In this document: positions 1 to 7,441 of the stretch, in pieces | Layout: each line of letters starts with the position of its first letter | Numbering within the stretch: the stretch's first letter is position 1 | Notes under the pieces: model-generated | Databases searched by the model: none | The model's input: only the letters and a program-made list of their open reading frames with translations | What the model was told of the DNA's origin: nothing | Assembly: GCA_031393505.1 (NCBI GenBank) | Contig: JANMVX010000152.1 | Span: 1-30,672 of the forward strand | Length of the DNA: 30,672 bases | Source of the DNA: JANYHF01 sp031393505 | GTDB lineage: Bacteria > Pseudomonadota > Alphaproteobacteria > Rhizobiales > Hyphomicrobiaceae | Direction: 5' to 3' | Program-made: the position numbers and the translations under genes

Positions 1-1
1 A

Positions 2-79
2 GCGACGTTCGACCTCACCACACGGCCTAATCCCAAACAGCAACAAGCGCTCGATCTCATAGCCGCAATCGCCGTGTAG
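2..79 (+). CDS. C-terminal tail of an unidentified protein (partial, left edge)
   Basis: An open frame enters from the left edge and stops at TAG 77-79, giving a 25-residue tail that includes TTRPNPKQQQALDLIAAIAV. The composition (charged/polar, then an amphipathic helix ending in small hydrophobics) looks like a real protein terminus rather than random translation, but I cannot name the family. Given the recombinase relic and inverted repeat nearby, a transposase or other mobile-element protein is possible; that is inference only. The frame could also be chance. Confidence 0.3.
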   Translation, partial: ATFDLTTRPNPKQQQALDLIAAIAV

Positions 80-1113
80 ACAGGCGCGATTGCCGTGCTT
101 CGATCTTAACAGATTGAAGTAGCAGGGAAATCGTCAGTCGAGAGCCAGGAACTTCGGGTTAGCGTACGCCCTCGGGACCCGACGTATCAAGAACCAACAG
201 CCCTTCAGCTTGTGAGGCCGAGCAGCGACAGCGGACTTTGGCACGATATGTTGCCCCCATTGTTGCCCCTCAAACCGGGCTTCGGGTCGAGGGCGGCGCC
301 GATTGTTAAAGAAAATCGTGCAATTTCAAGGCAATGCCATTGAAGGTCTTGGCTCCCCGGGATGCCGCGTCACCCCGGTCTGCTTCTCACGCAACATGTT
401 GAAAACCAACGACTTAAATCTCGTACTGCCACATGCTCGTTGCACCAATTGTTGCCCCACGGAAGACAGCCTGGACGATTTGACCCGGGCGCAGCCAAGT
501 TCCGCCGAGTTGAGTATAAACCTTGTTGGCTGTTGCGCCCTACGAGCGCAATATCGGCTTCAAAACGTCGCGAAAATTGTTGATTCAAATCATTTTTCTA
601 AAGAGCCTTCGATCCGTTTGCTGCGGCGCTTGTTGCCTATTCAGCGTCGGTGTAGGCTAACATGTCGCACCCGATGCCCTGCCGCACTGAGAGTTGGAGA
701 ACAATGGCGATCAAGCCACAATCGTTGGCAACGTATAGAGGAGAACAGGAATTCCCCAGGCATGGTATCGCGCGCTGGAGTATCCCCCAACCTAAGCGTC
801 TGCAGTAACTCCGCGAACGTCGCTCATATACAAAACCGAAATCGCCTAGTCGGTACTGTTCACCTCTCAGGTGCCGAATCCGTTGTCTGTTCTGTTCCGA
901 ACTTCGGACAAGCTTCAGGTTATGTTGCGCTGCTTAGTTAGTAAGCTGCGGTAGATCAAGGTCAAGAACCATCCGCCGTTCGCCCAAATGTGAATTCCCC
1001 GACTGCCAGCGCCTAGCTGTCACAGGGCGTTTCGAAGATTGACGGTGATGCAAAAATTCGGCGAAGGCGTACGACAGGGTCAGAGACGTCAATCCGGACG
1101 TGCTCGTCTTAAT
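80..1113. other. Long gene-poor stretch, no supportable gene
   Basis: About 1 kb with no ORF that resembles a protein family. A 212-codon frame at 303-941 has a composition typical of chance translation. The string TTGTTGCCCC or a near copy occurs four times (about 249, 262, 449 and 631), which may be coincidental or may be degenerate recombinase/att-related sequence. A 34-codon frame at 704-808 has a GGAGA box a few bases before its ATG but no recognisable product. No tRNA-like cloverleaf was seen. Confidence 0.5.
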
Positions 1114-1220
1114 CTAGCTCAAACGACAGCCACGCAGCTTGCCATCAATCGCCAAGTTGAACAGCGCCAGATCGTGCTTGCGGTTATCGATCTGGAGTTT
1201 GGTTCAGATTGATCAGACAT
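1114..1220 (-). pseudogene. Relic of a phage-type tyrosine recombinase (integrase)
   Basis: The minus strand from 1197 to 1117 translates to a stretch containing DLALFNLAIDGKLRGC. This closely resembles the conserved DLALFNLAIDSKLRGCDL block at the start of the catalytic domain of rhizobial tyrosine recombinases, which includes the region of the first catalytic Arg. TAG at 1114-1116 ends it immediately. Two TGA codons lie in the same frame just upstream (between 1198 and 1220), so no functional protein is possible. Only about 27 residues are recognisable; the rest of the gene is gone or too decayed to see. It marks a former integrated element at this end of the window. Confidence 0.55.
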
Positions 1221-1242
1221 GGCTGGGGCGCAGCGGAGGCTT

Positions 1243-1344
1243 AGGGCACCCTCCACAATAAGTGCGCTGACCATCCCCGACTTTCGGGTGTGAATTCAAC
1301 AGTATGGGCTGGCGAAATGGCGCACTTATTGTGGTGGGAACCCT
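1243..1344. repeat. Imperfect 25-bp inverted repeat with 52-nt spacer (MITE-like or IS ends)
   Basis: The left arm 1243-1267 and right arm 1320-1344 are reverse complements at 22 of 25 positions, with a perfect 15-bp core CCACAATAAGTGCGC (1253-1267) / GCGCACTTATTGTGG (1320-1334). The unit is about 100 bp and carries no ORF. Structure and surroundings (integrase relic on one side, truncated pseudogene on the other) suit a miniature inverted-repeat element or the abutted ends of a decayed IS. No convincing target-site duplication is visible. Confidence 0.6.
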
Positions 1345-1489
1345 TAGCACCGAAAAACTTCCCCTTGTTCCATGGGATCCGCCGAACTGGTAGCTTGGTG
1401 ATTGAGCACGCGACGGCACGCGTCCTGTCGAGGTGTGGCTTACTGGGCGCTCGGGGTGGCCGTTCGCTGGCCACTTCGATCGGTCCGCT

Positions 1490-2216
1490 TCACTCGCGGG
1501 CGTAGCGGACGAAGGCGAAGTGTAGGCTGTCGGGAGACCAACAGGGCACGTTGATGGTGCCCGGCCCGCCGAACAGAGGCCGCAGCACTCTGGTGGCGCC
1601 TCCCTGCGCCGGCATCCGCCGCAACTCAACGGGCTGGTCGCGCGGATGGCCCTTGGTGCCTGGCTCGTAGGCCAGGTACAGAACATGCTGGCCGTCCGGC
1701 GAGGGTTGCGGGAACCAGTTGACGCCCTCGTCGTTCGTCATCTGCTCGGGCGCGCCGCCGCCCGGGGCGGATGCGCCAGAGCTGGACTGAGCCGCCTTTT
1801 TCGCCATTGAACCAGAGCCATTGCCTATCCGGCGAATAGTCCGGCCCGTCGCAGTGATCGAAACCGTGCGTGATCTGAGCTTCCACCCCGCCACTGACCG
1901 GGCAGGTGAACACCTGAAAGGTCGCGCCGCGCTTGGCGACATAGGCGAGCGTCGCGCCATTGGGCGACCAGCCATGCCAGTAGCACGGCGGCCTGCCTTG
2001 CTCTTTGTTGGGCGTTCCGCCACCCACCGGCTGCGTATAGATGCAGCTTTCACCCAGTTCCGTCCCGTCGCTGATCGCCAACAGGCCGCCGTCGGGAGAT
2101 AGTCCGTGGTCGTTGTTGCAAGCTTTGGCGAAGCCGGTATCGATCTCGACCATCTTGGGATCGGCCAAGTCGACCCGGTAAAGCCGGCCATTGATTTGCT
2201 GCGTATTTTGAATCAC
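1490..2216 (-). pseudogene. TolB-like beta-propeller (PD40 repeat) protein, 5'-truncated and frameshifted
   Basis: The minus strand encodes successive WD40-like/PD40 blades: GRLYRVDL, CNNDHGLSPDGGLLAISD, YWHGWSPNGATLAYV and FDHCDGPDYSPD in one frame, then VNWFPQPSPDGQHVLYLAYE and GTINVPCWSPDSLHFAFVRY in another. The frames join at a C/G run near 1761-1767, where one extra base explains the switch. The 3' end is natural (stop 1490-1492). About 45 N-terminal residues normal for this family are missing: upstream of GRLYRVDL the frame is unrelated and reaches a stop within about 15 codons. The protein would be a cytoplasmic or periplasmic propeller of unknown partner. Truncation plus frameshift argues for a true pseudogene rather than sequencing error alone. 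Confidence 0.75.
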
Positions 2217-2332
2217 TCCGACTCTTCCTCGAACTCATCAGCTTTGGTCAGCAGACTATTTGGGAAACGATTAGGTCGGCTGCCGAAGAGAACCAGTTTC
2301 GAGCGCTTTTCCGGATGGAATTGCACTCTGAC

Positions 2333-2361
2333 TTGACATAGCCTGGGGTGGCCCGGATTTA
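2333..2361 (+). promoter_or_regulatory. Candidate sigma-70 promoter for the AguB-like/HDAC-like/Liv operon
   Basis: A perfect TTGACA (2333-2338) lies about 70 bp before the chosen GTG start at 2408, with only a weak -10-like GATTTA 17 bp further on. Use of this promoter would exclude the alternative GTG at 2348 as the start codon. The evidence is one good hexamer and position, no more. Confidence 0.25.
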
Positions 2362-2407
2362 TCGCCTGCATAGCCACGCCCCTCAGTCGCAGCAATCGGG
2401 AGAGATC

Positions 2408-3307
2408 GTGCGTAGTTTGACCGTCGCCGTCACCCAAATGGCCTGCTCGCCAAGCCGTGACCGGAACATCTTGCGCGCCGCTGAGATGGTGGAGGAGGCG
2501 GCTTGCAAGGGCGCGCAGCTTGTGCTGTTGCAGGAATTGTTCGAGACCCCCTATTTTTGCATCGATATCAACAAGCTTCGCCTAGCCGAGGCGACGACGC
2601 TGGCAACGAATCCGGCGGTCGCGGCGATGCGCAAACTGGCACGCAAACACGATATGGTTGTGCCGGTCTCGTTCTATGAACTGGCTGATGGCAAGCGCTA
2701 CAATTCTCTCGCCATCATCGACGCTGGTGGTGACGTCCCTGGCTTCTATCGAAAGAGCCATATCCCGGATTTTCCTGGCTACGAGGAGGCTGCCTATTTC
2801 GCGCCGGGCGACACCGGCTTCAGAGTCTGGGACACCAAGTTCGGCAAGGTTGGAGCCGGCGTGTATTGGGATCAATGGTTCCCCGAGGCAGAGCGCATCA
2901 TGGCCTTGCGGGGCGCCGAAGTTCTGCTGTATCCGACTGCAATCGGGCGGCCCCTGGAGGCACCCGGCAACCTGCCGCCAGATTCAAAATCACATTGGCA
3001 ACTGACCATGCAAGGCCATGCCGCAGCCAATCAGCTGATCGTCGCGGCCTCGAACCGGACTGGCGTTGAGGCCGGAAGAGAGCATCGTACGGACTTTTAT
3101 GGCGGATCGTTCATTGCCGACGAACGCGGCGTCAAGGTTGCGGAACTTGGCGAGACAGACTCCAATATCGCCGTCCACACCTTCGATCTTGATCGCATCG
3201 CGGCATTCCGCAAGTATTGGGGCATCTACCGGACTCGCCGGCCCGATCTTTATCAGCCACTGTGCCAGGAAACCGGCCCAGCCTACCTCATGTCGCGACA
3301 GGATTGA
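2408..3307 (+). CDS. aguB: N-carbamoylputrescine amidase homologue (nitrilase superfamily) lacking the catalytic Cys
   Basis: A nitrilase-superfamily protein of 299 residues, the usual AguB length. AguB converts N-carbamoylputrescine to putrescine, CO2 and ammonia in the cytoplasm. Family blocks are clear: TQMACS at the N-terminus, LLQELFETPYF (Glu43), YRKSHIPD (Lys116), VYWDQWFPEAER and YPTAIG. In AguB the third block reads ICWDQWFPEA, with Cys as nucleophile. Here codon 2864-2866 is TAT, so residue 153 is Tyr, one G-to-A change from TGT. Glu and Lys of the triad remain. I chose GTG 2408 because GGGAGAG sits just upstream and the N-terminus then matches the family; GTG 2348 is a longer alternative. 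It heads the operon, about 40 bp before the HDAC-like gene. It is either inactive, repurposed, or a recent mutation. Confidence 0.88.
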   Translation: MRSLTVAVTQMACSPSRDRNILRAAEMVEEAACKGAQLVLLQELFETPYFCIDINKLRLAEATTLATNPAVAAMRKLARKHDMVVPVSFYELADGKRYNSLAIIDAGGDVPGFYRKSHIPDFPGYEEAAYFAPGDTGFRVWDTKFGKVGAGVYWDQWFPEAERIMALRGAEVLLYPTAIGRPLEAPGNLPPDSKSHWQLTMQGHAAANQLIVAASNRTGVEAGREHRTDFYGGSFIADERGVKVAELGETDSNIAVHTFDLDRIAAFRKYWGIYRTRRPDLYQPLCQETGPAYLMSRQD

Positions 3308-3347
3308 TCCGACGAAACAGCAAGTACTTCGACCAAGGGATGGCAAA

Positions 3348-4451
3348 TTGGCGACCGGCTTTGTCTTTCATGAACTGTACATGTGGCACAACACCTGGAA
3401 CTTCGCGCAGGTTTTTCCGCCTAGCCTCACGATCCAGTCAGGCGAGCACGCCGAGAACCCCGAGACCAAGCGGCGGTTGCGCAATCTCGTGGAAGTGTCG
3501 GGCCTGCTCGATCAACTCGTCGTACTGAAGCCACGCTATGCCACAGAAGATGAAATTGCGCGTTTCCACACCCGTCAACACATCGCCGATATCAAGGCCA
3601 AGAGCGAGTTCGGTTATGGCGATGCCAGCCAGCTGACGCCGCTAGGCAAGGGCAGTTACGAGATCGCGCTGTTGGCCGCAGGTGGCGCCCTCGTCGCCAT
3701 CGACGCAGTGCTCGACGGTACAGTCAAGAATGCCTATGCTTTGATCCGCCCGCCCGGCCATCACGCGACCGCCACGACTGGCATGGGATTTTGCTTGTTC
3801 GGCAATGCGGTTATCGCCGTCAAGCATGCGCAGGCAAAGCGCGGTATCAGGCGCGTTGCCACCGTCGATTGGGATGTGCACCACGGCAATGGTACGCAGT
3901 CGGCCTTCTACGCCGACCCCAATGTGCTCACCATCTCGATCCACCAGGACAATCTGTTCCCGGCGGCGTCTGGCGGTCTCGCCGAAAATGGCGAGGGCAA
4001 AGGGCTGGGCGCCAACATCAACGTGCCGCTGCCGCCGGGTTCGGGCAACGGCGCCTATGTGGCCACCTTCGAACGGGTCGTAATCCCGGCGCTGCTGCGC
4101 TTCAAGCCGGAGTTGATTGTGGTGCCGTCGGGGTTTGATGGCTCAGGCGTCGATCCGCTCGGCCGCCAGATGGTGTCCTCCGATGCCTATCGCAGTATGA
4201 CCCGCATGCTGTTGGCTGCTGCCGACGAACTCTGCGGCGGTCGCCTGATGATGACACACGAAGGGGGATACTCGGCAATGTACGTGCCTTACTGCGGTTT
4301 GGCCGTGCTCGAGGAGATGGCGGGCATTCGCACCGCTGTCGAGGATCCTTGGGCGCCGCTGATGGCGCAGTGGGGGCAGCAGGATTTGCAGCCACACCAA
4401 GCACAATTGATCGACAAAGCCGCCGCGCTCATCGAAAATGTCCCAAGCTGA
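3348..4451 (+). CDS. Class II HDAC-like amidohydrolase (acetylpolyamine/HDAH type)
   Basis: A zinc-dependent deacetylase of the arginase/deacetylase fold, 367 residues. Relatives remove acetyl groups from acetylpolyamines or other acylated amines in the cytoplasm. The N-terminus (ATGFVFHE, YMWHNT) and HAENPETKRR match bacterial class II HDAC-like enzymes. Catalytic features are intact: RPPGHH (His138-His139), DWDVHHGNGT (zinc ligands Asp176 and His178), GFDGSGVDP (Asp264) and EGGY (Tyr308). The start is read as TTG 3348 because AAGGGA lies 7 bases upstream and the next residues are the family N-terminus; upstream extensions are unrelated. It follows the AguB-like gene and precedes the transporter binding-protein gene by about 40 bp, suggesting processing of an imported acylated amine. 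The substrate is not readable from sequence. Confidence 0.9.
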   Translation: MATGFVFHELYMWHNTWNFAQVFPPSLTIQSGEHAENPETKRRLRNLVEVSGLLDQLVVLKPRYATEDEIARFHTRQHIADIKAKSEFGYGDASQLTPLGKGSYEIALLAAGGALVAIDAVLDGTVKNAYALIRPPGHHATATTGMGFCLFGNAVIAVKHAQAKRGIRRVATVDWDVHHGNGTQSAFYADPNVLTISIHQDNLFPAASGGLAENGEGKGLGANINVPLPPGSGNGAYVATFERVVIPALLRFKPELIVVPSGFDGSGVDPLGRQMVSSDAYRSMTRMLLAAADELCGGRLMMTHEGGYSAMYVPYCGLAVLEEMAGIRTAVEDPWAPLMAQWGQQDLQPHQAQLIDKAAALIENVPS

Positions 4452-4492
4452 CTGAAGCCGCTCACTTGCACCCCGAAACGGAAAGGCACGCC

Positions 4493-5824
4493 ATGACTGC
4501 CAAGACCGCTGAAATCGTTGCTCCGAATGTCATCCCCAGTCGCCGCGCCGTGCTCAAAGGGGTCGGAGTCCTTGGCGCCAGTGCTGCGCTGCTTGCCTCG
4601 ACGAACGATGGCGCGCGCGCTGCCGGCAATCCGATCCCGGTCGGTCAAGCCGCACCCTTGACTGATTTCGCCGCCGCCGACGGTGTCGAATTCAAGAACG
4701 GACTGACATTTGCCTGCGAGGAGATCAATGCCCTGGGCGGCATTCTCGGCCGTCCGCTCGAGCCCTACTTTGAAGACACCAAGCAGATGGGTGATGCCAC
4801 CAACGTGCAAGCCGTACAGCGGCTCATTGACCGCCATGCCGTACACGCCGTTCTGAATGGATACAACATCGGCTCAGGCGCGGCCATCCAGGACGTGATC
4901 GCGGATTCTGGGATCATTTATGTTCACTACGATACCACCATCGGCCACAACAATCTGATCAAGTCCGACGCGAAAAAGTATTTCGGCTCCTTCCAGGGGG
5001 ACCCCGCCGAATTTTGGTACGGCCCCGGATTCCTGAAGTTTGTACAGGGGCTGGAGGAGACCGGCCAGTACAAACGCAAGAACAACAAGATGGCGGTGAT
5101 CCTGTCGGCGGGCGTCTATTCGGCCAATATCGCCAATGCCGTGAAGGAGAAGGCCAAGGACTTCGGTTGGGAGATCAGCCTGTTCGAGACCGTCAGTGTA
5201 CCGATCTCGGAGTGGGGCCCGACACTGGCAAAGATCCGCCAGGACCCTCCTTCGGTGATCTGCATCACACACTTCCTGCCCGCCGACTTGGCTCAGTTCT
5301 GCGTACAGTTCGCGCCCAATCCAACGCCCTCCCTCGTCTATATGCAGTATGGTCCCTCGATCCCGGCCTTCCGCGATATTGGCAAAGCAGCAACCAACGG
5401 CATCATCTATGCAACCGTCGTCGGTGCACTGCAAGATGAGATCGGCACCGCGTTTGAGAAGCGCTACAAGGCCAAGTTCGGCGCCAATGCCGGCCACAAC
5501 TCAGGTGCGCAGTCCTATGATGGCGCCATGGTCTGGGCGACGGCAGCGGCCTTGGCCGGCGGCACCGGTGAACCTGGCAACGCCGATCAGAACCGCAAGG
5601 TCGCCGACCGCATGCGGAGCATGATCTGGCGCGGTGTGACCGGCACCACCCGGTTCATTGCGGACGAACAGGCGGCTTACACTTATCCCACGCAGACGGC
5701 CGATTCCTCGCTCGGCATGCCGCACCAGTTCCTGCAGATCCAGGACTTTGCGAAGGGACCGGGCCTCATCGCACCAGCGCCCTACGCCACCGCGAAATTC
5801 GTCATGCCGCCGTGGATTAAGTAG
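4493..5824 (+). CDS. Liv/amide-type ABC transporter substrate-binding protein, Tat-exported
   Basis: A periplasmic type-I binding protein of 443 residues, related to the branched-chain amino acid, urea and short-chain amide receptors (Peripla_BP_6). A twin-arginine signal, SRRAVLKG at residues 16-23, is followed by a hydrophobic Ala/Leu stretch and a likely cleavage after ARA near residue 43. The mature part starts PIPVGQAAPLTDF and keeps the family layout (INALGGILGRPLE, then GYNIGSGAAIQ). ATG 4493 follows GAAAGG by about 6 bases. It is the first transporter gene of the operon; a hairpin separates it from the ATPase genes. The ligand is unknown; amide, urea-like or polyamine-derived compounds fit the upstream enzymes, by inference. 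Confidence 0.88.
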   Translation: MTAKTAEIVAPNVIPSRRAVLKGVGVLGASAALLASTNDGARAAGNPIPVGQAAPLTDFAAADGVEFKNGLTFACEEINALGGILGRPLEPYFEDTKQMGDATNVQAVQRLIDRHAVHAVLNGYNIGSGAAIQDVIADSGIIYVHYDTTIGHNNLIKSDAKKYFGSFQGDPAEFWYGPGFLKFVQGLEETGQYKRKNNKMAVILSAGVYSANIANAVKEKAKDFGWEISLFETVSVPISEWGPTLAKIRQDPPSVICITHFLPADLAQFCVQFAPNPTPSLVYMQYGPSIPAFRDIGKAATNGIIYATVVGALQDEIGTAFEKRYKAKFGANAGHNSGAQSYDGAMVWATAAALAGGTGEPGNADQNRKVADRMRSMIWRGVTGTTRFIADEQAAYTYPTQTADSSLGMPHQFLQIQDFAKGPGLIAPAPYATAKFVMPPWIK

Positions 5825-5856
5825 GCAGTTGAGGTGCCGAGCCGACGATGCTGAGG

Positions 5857-5887
5857 GAACCCCTTCTCTTTTCGGGGAAGGGGGTTC
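5857..5887 (+). promoter_or_regulatory. Intercistronic hairpin after the binding-protein gene
   Basis: GAACCCCTTC (5857-5866) pairs with GAAGGGGGTTC (5877-5887) with one bulged base and a 10-nt loop. No T-run follows, so it looks less like a strong terminator than an RNA-stabilising or attenuating hairpin. Such hairpins often keep binding-protein mRNA more abundant than the mRNA of the downstream transporter genes; that role is inferred. Confidence 0.4.
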
Positions 5888-5896
5888 TCTTCTGGA

Positions 5897-6715
5897 ATGA
5901 TCGGACAGCCTTACATGTCGACTGCTGCGCCTCCACCTCTTCTGTCTGTCCGTGGTGTCACCAAGTCCTTTGGCGCCCTGACTGCAGTCAACAACCTGTC
6001 ATTCGACGTGGTGCCCGGAGAAATCCTGGGCATCGGCGGACCGAACGGGGCGGGCAAGACGACGCTGTTCGAGGTCATCTCCGGACTCAATCCAGCGACC
6101 GCAGGATCAATCGTGTTCGATGGCAGTGACATCACCCATGCCGCCCCTGAAGCCATTTGCCATGCCGGCATCGCACGCACCTTCCAACTCAATGCCGGCT
6201 TCGACTCGATGAGCGTGCGCGATACCGTCCGCGTTGCCGCCTATTTCGGGAGGCAGAACCGCGTCGCCCCTGGCCTGTCCTTTGGAGGTGAGGTCGAGGC
6301 GCAAGTTGACGAGGCGATCGCTGCCGTAGGCCTTGCCGGGCGCGAACATCTCGTCACCGGTCCGCTACCCGTGCTTGATCGCAAGCTGCTGATGCTGGCC
6401 AGCGCAATTGCCACCGGGCCCAAGTTGCTGCTCATGGACGAGCCGGTGGGTGGACTGAATGCCAAGGAAATCGATCAGATGATGGCGCTGGTGCGCAGGT
6501 TGCGCCAGCGCAGCGCCACGATCATCCTTATCGAGCATGTCATGCGCTTTCTGGTGCAACTTTCCACCCGTGTGATGATCCTGCATCATGGGACGCGCAT
6601 CTATGAGGGTGCGCCGGCCGGCTTGGTACGTGACCGGACAGTCGTCGATGTCTATCTCGGCGAGGGCGCATCGCAGCGGCTGGGCACGTTGCTGGCAAGC
6701 GAAGCGAAAGCTTGA
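5897..6715 (+). CDS. livG: Liv-type ABC transporter ATPase (LivG-like) with degenerate signature motif
   Basis: An ABC ATPase of 272 residues. Walker A is GGPNGAGKT (47-55), the Q-loop sits in RTFQLNAGF, Walker B is KLLLMDEP with VGGL, and the switch His is in LIEHVMRF. Where the LSGGQ-type signature should be (just before LMLASAIATGPK) it reads LPVLDRK (157-163), with no Gly-Gly and no Gln. LivG proteins already vary here (often YGQQR), but this one is more divergent. Two ATGs are possible: 5897 and 5915; the latter starts MSTAAPPPLLSVRGV, closer to usual family length. It is cytoplasmic and pairs with the neighbouring LivF-like ATPase, whose signature is intact. The next gene begins 3 bases after the stop. 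Confidence 0.87.
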   Translation: MIGQPYMSTAAPPPLLSVRGVTKSFGALTAVNNLSFDVVPGEILGIGGPNGAGKTTLFEVISGLNPATAGSIVFDGSDITHAAPEAICHAGIARTFQLNAGFDSMSVRDTVRVAAYFGRQNRVAPGLSFGGEVEAQVDEAIAAVGLAGREHLVTGPLPVLDRKLLMLASAIATGPKLLLMDEPVGGLNAKEIDQMMALVRRLRQRSATIILIEHVMRFLVQLSTRVMILHHGTRIYEGAPAGLVRDRTVVDVYLGEGASQRLGTLLASEAKA

Positions 6716-6718
6716 ACC

Positions 6719-7435
6719 ATGGCGAACCCGTTGATGGGCATCGAAGGACTGTCAGCTGGTTATCATGGCCACGACGTGTTGCGTGGCCTCACGCTGAGTG
6801 TGCCCGAAGGCGCATTGGTAGCCATTATCGGGCCAAACGGCCACGGCAAGTCGACGCTGCTGCGGGCTATCTCAGGATTGATCCGGCCGAGTGCCGGCAC
6901 GATCCGGCTCGGCGATCGCAACATCGGTCGGCTGCGGCCCGATGAAGTCGTGGCCGCCGGCGTCGTGCATGTGCCGCAAGGCGACCTGTTGTTTCCTGAA
7001 ATGACCGTGATCGAGAACCTGGCCATGGGTGCCTATCTGCCTGCCGCATCCGCACGGATGCCCGAGCGGCTCGCCGAGGTTTTTGCACTGCTGCCCAAGT
7101 TGAAGGAGCGTCAAGACCAAGTGGCGAGCACGCTGTCGGGTGGCGAGCGGCGCATGGTCGGGATCGGCCGTGGCCTGATGGCCGATGCGCGGCTCTTGTT
7201 GCTGGACGAGCCATCCCTCGGCCTAGCGCCGATCATCATCGATCAGATCTACGACGTGATCATGGCGCTCAAGCGCTCGGGGCGGACGATCCTGCTGGTG
7301 GAGGAAAGCGCGACGCGGATCGCAGACAAGGCCGACCGGCTGCATCTGCTCGATCATGGCGAGTTCGTTTGGTCGGGGGCGGGCACCGATCTGATGGCGC
7401 GTCCCGAAATCCTTGCAACGTATCTGGGGGCCTGA
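6719..7435 (+). CDS. livF: Liv-type ABC transporter ATPase (LivF-like)
   Basis: An ABC ATPase of 238 residues, the normal LivF length. Walker A is GPNGHGKST (His replaces the usual Ala), the Q-loop region is VPQGDLLFPEMTV, the signature is LSGGERR, and Walker B is LLLLDEPSLGLAP, the LivF-typical form. The switch region reads VEESA, with Glu-Ser where many ABC proteins have His; LivF proteins commonly vary there (VEQN). It couples ATP hydrolysis to import through the two downstream permeases and likely forms a heterodimer with the LivG-like ATPase. ATG 6719 follows the previous stop by 3 bases; the permease gene starts 6 bases after this stop. Confidence 0.9.
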   Translation: MANPLMGIEGLSAGYHGHDVLRGLTLSVPEGALVAIIGPNGHGKSTLLRAISGLIRPSAGTIRLGDRNIGRLRPDEVVAAGVVHVPQGDLLFPEMTVIENLAMGAYLPAASARMPERLAEVFALLPKLKERQDQVASTLSGGERRMVGIGRGLMADARLLLLDEPSLGLAPIIIDQIYDVIMALKRSGRTILLVEESATRIADKADRLHLLDHGEFVWSGAGTDLMARPEILATYLGA

Positions 7436-7441
7436 ACGACA

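Noticed and set aside
704..808. 34-codon ORF with GGAGA box upstream
   Set aside because: Too short and unlike any known small protein; one purine box is weak evidence.
303..941. 212-codon plus-strand ORF
   Set aside because: No family resemblance, Arg/Ser/Cys-rich chance composition, no ribosome-binding site; overlaps other random frames in a decayed region.
2348..2407. Longer GTG start for the AguB homologue
   Set aside because: The added 20 residues do not match the family N-terminus, and GTG 2408 has its own GGGAG box; a TTGACA lies just before 2348, making it likely untranslated.
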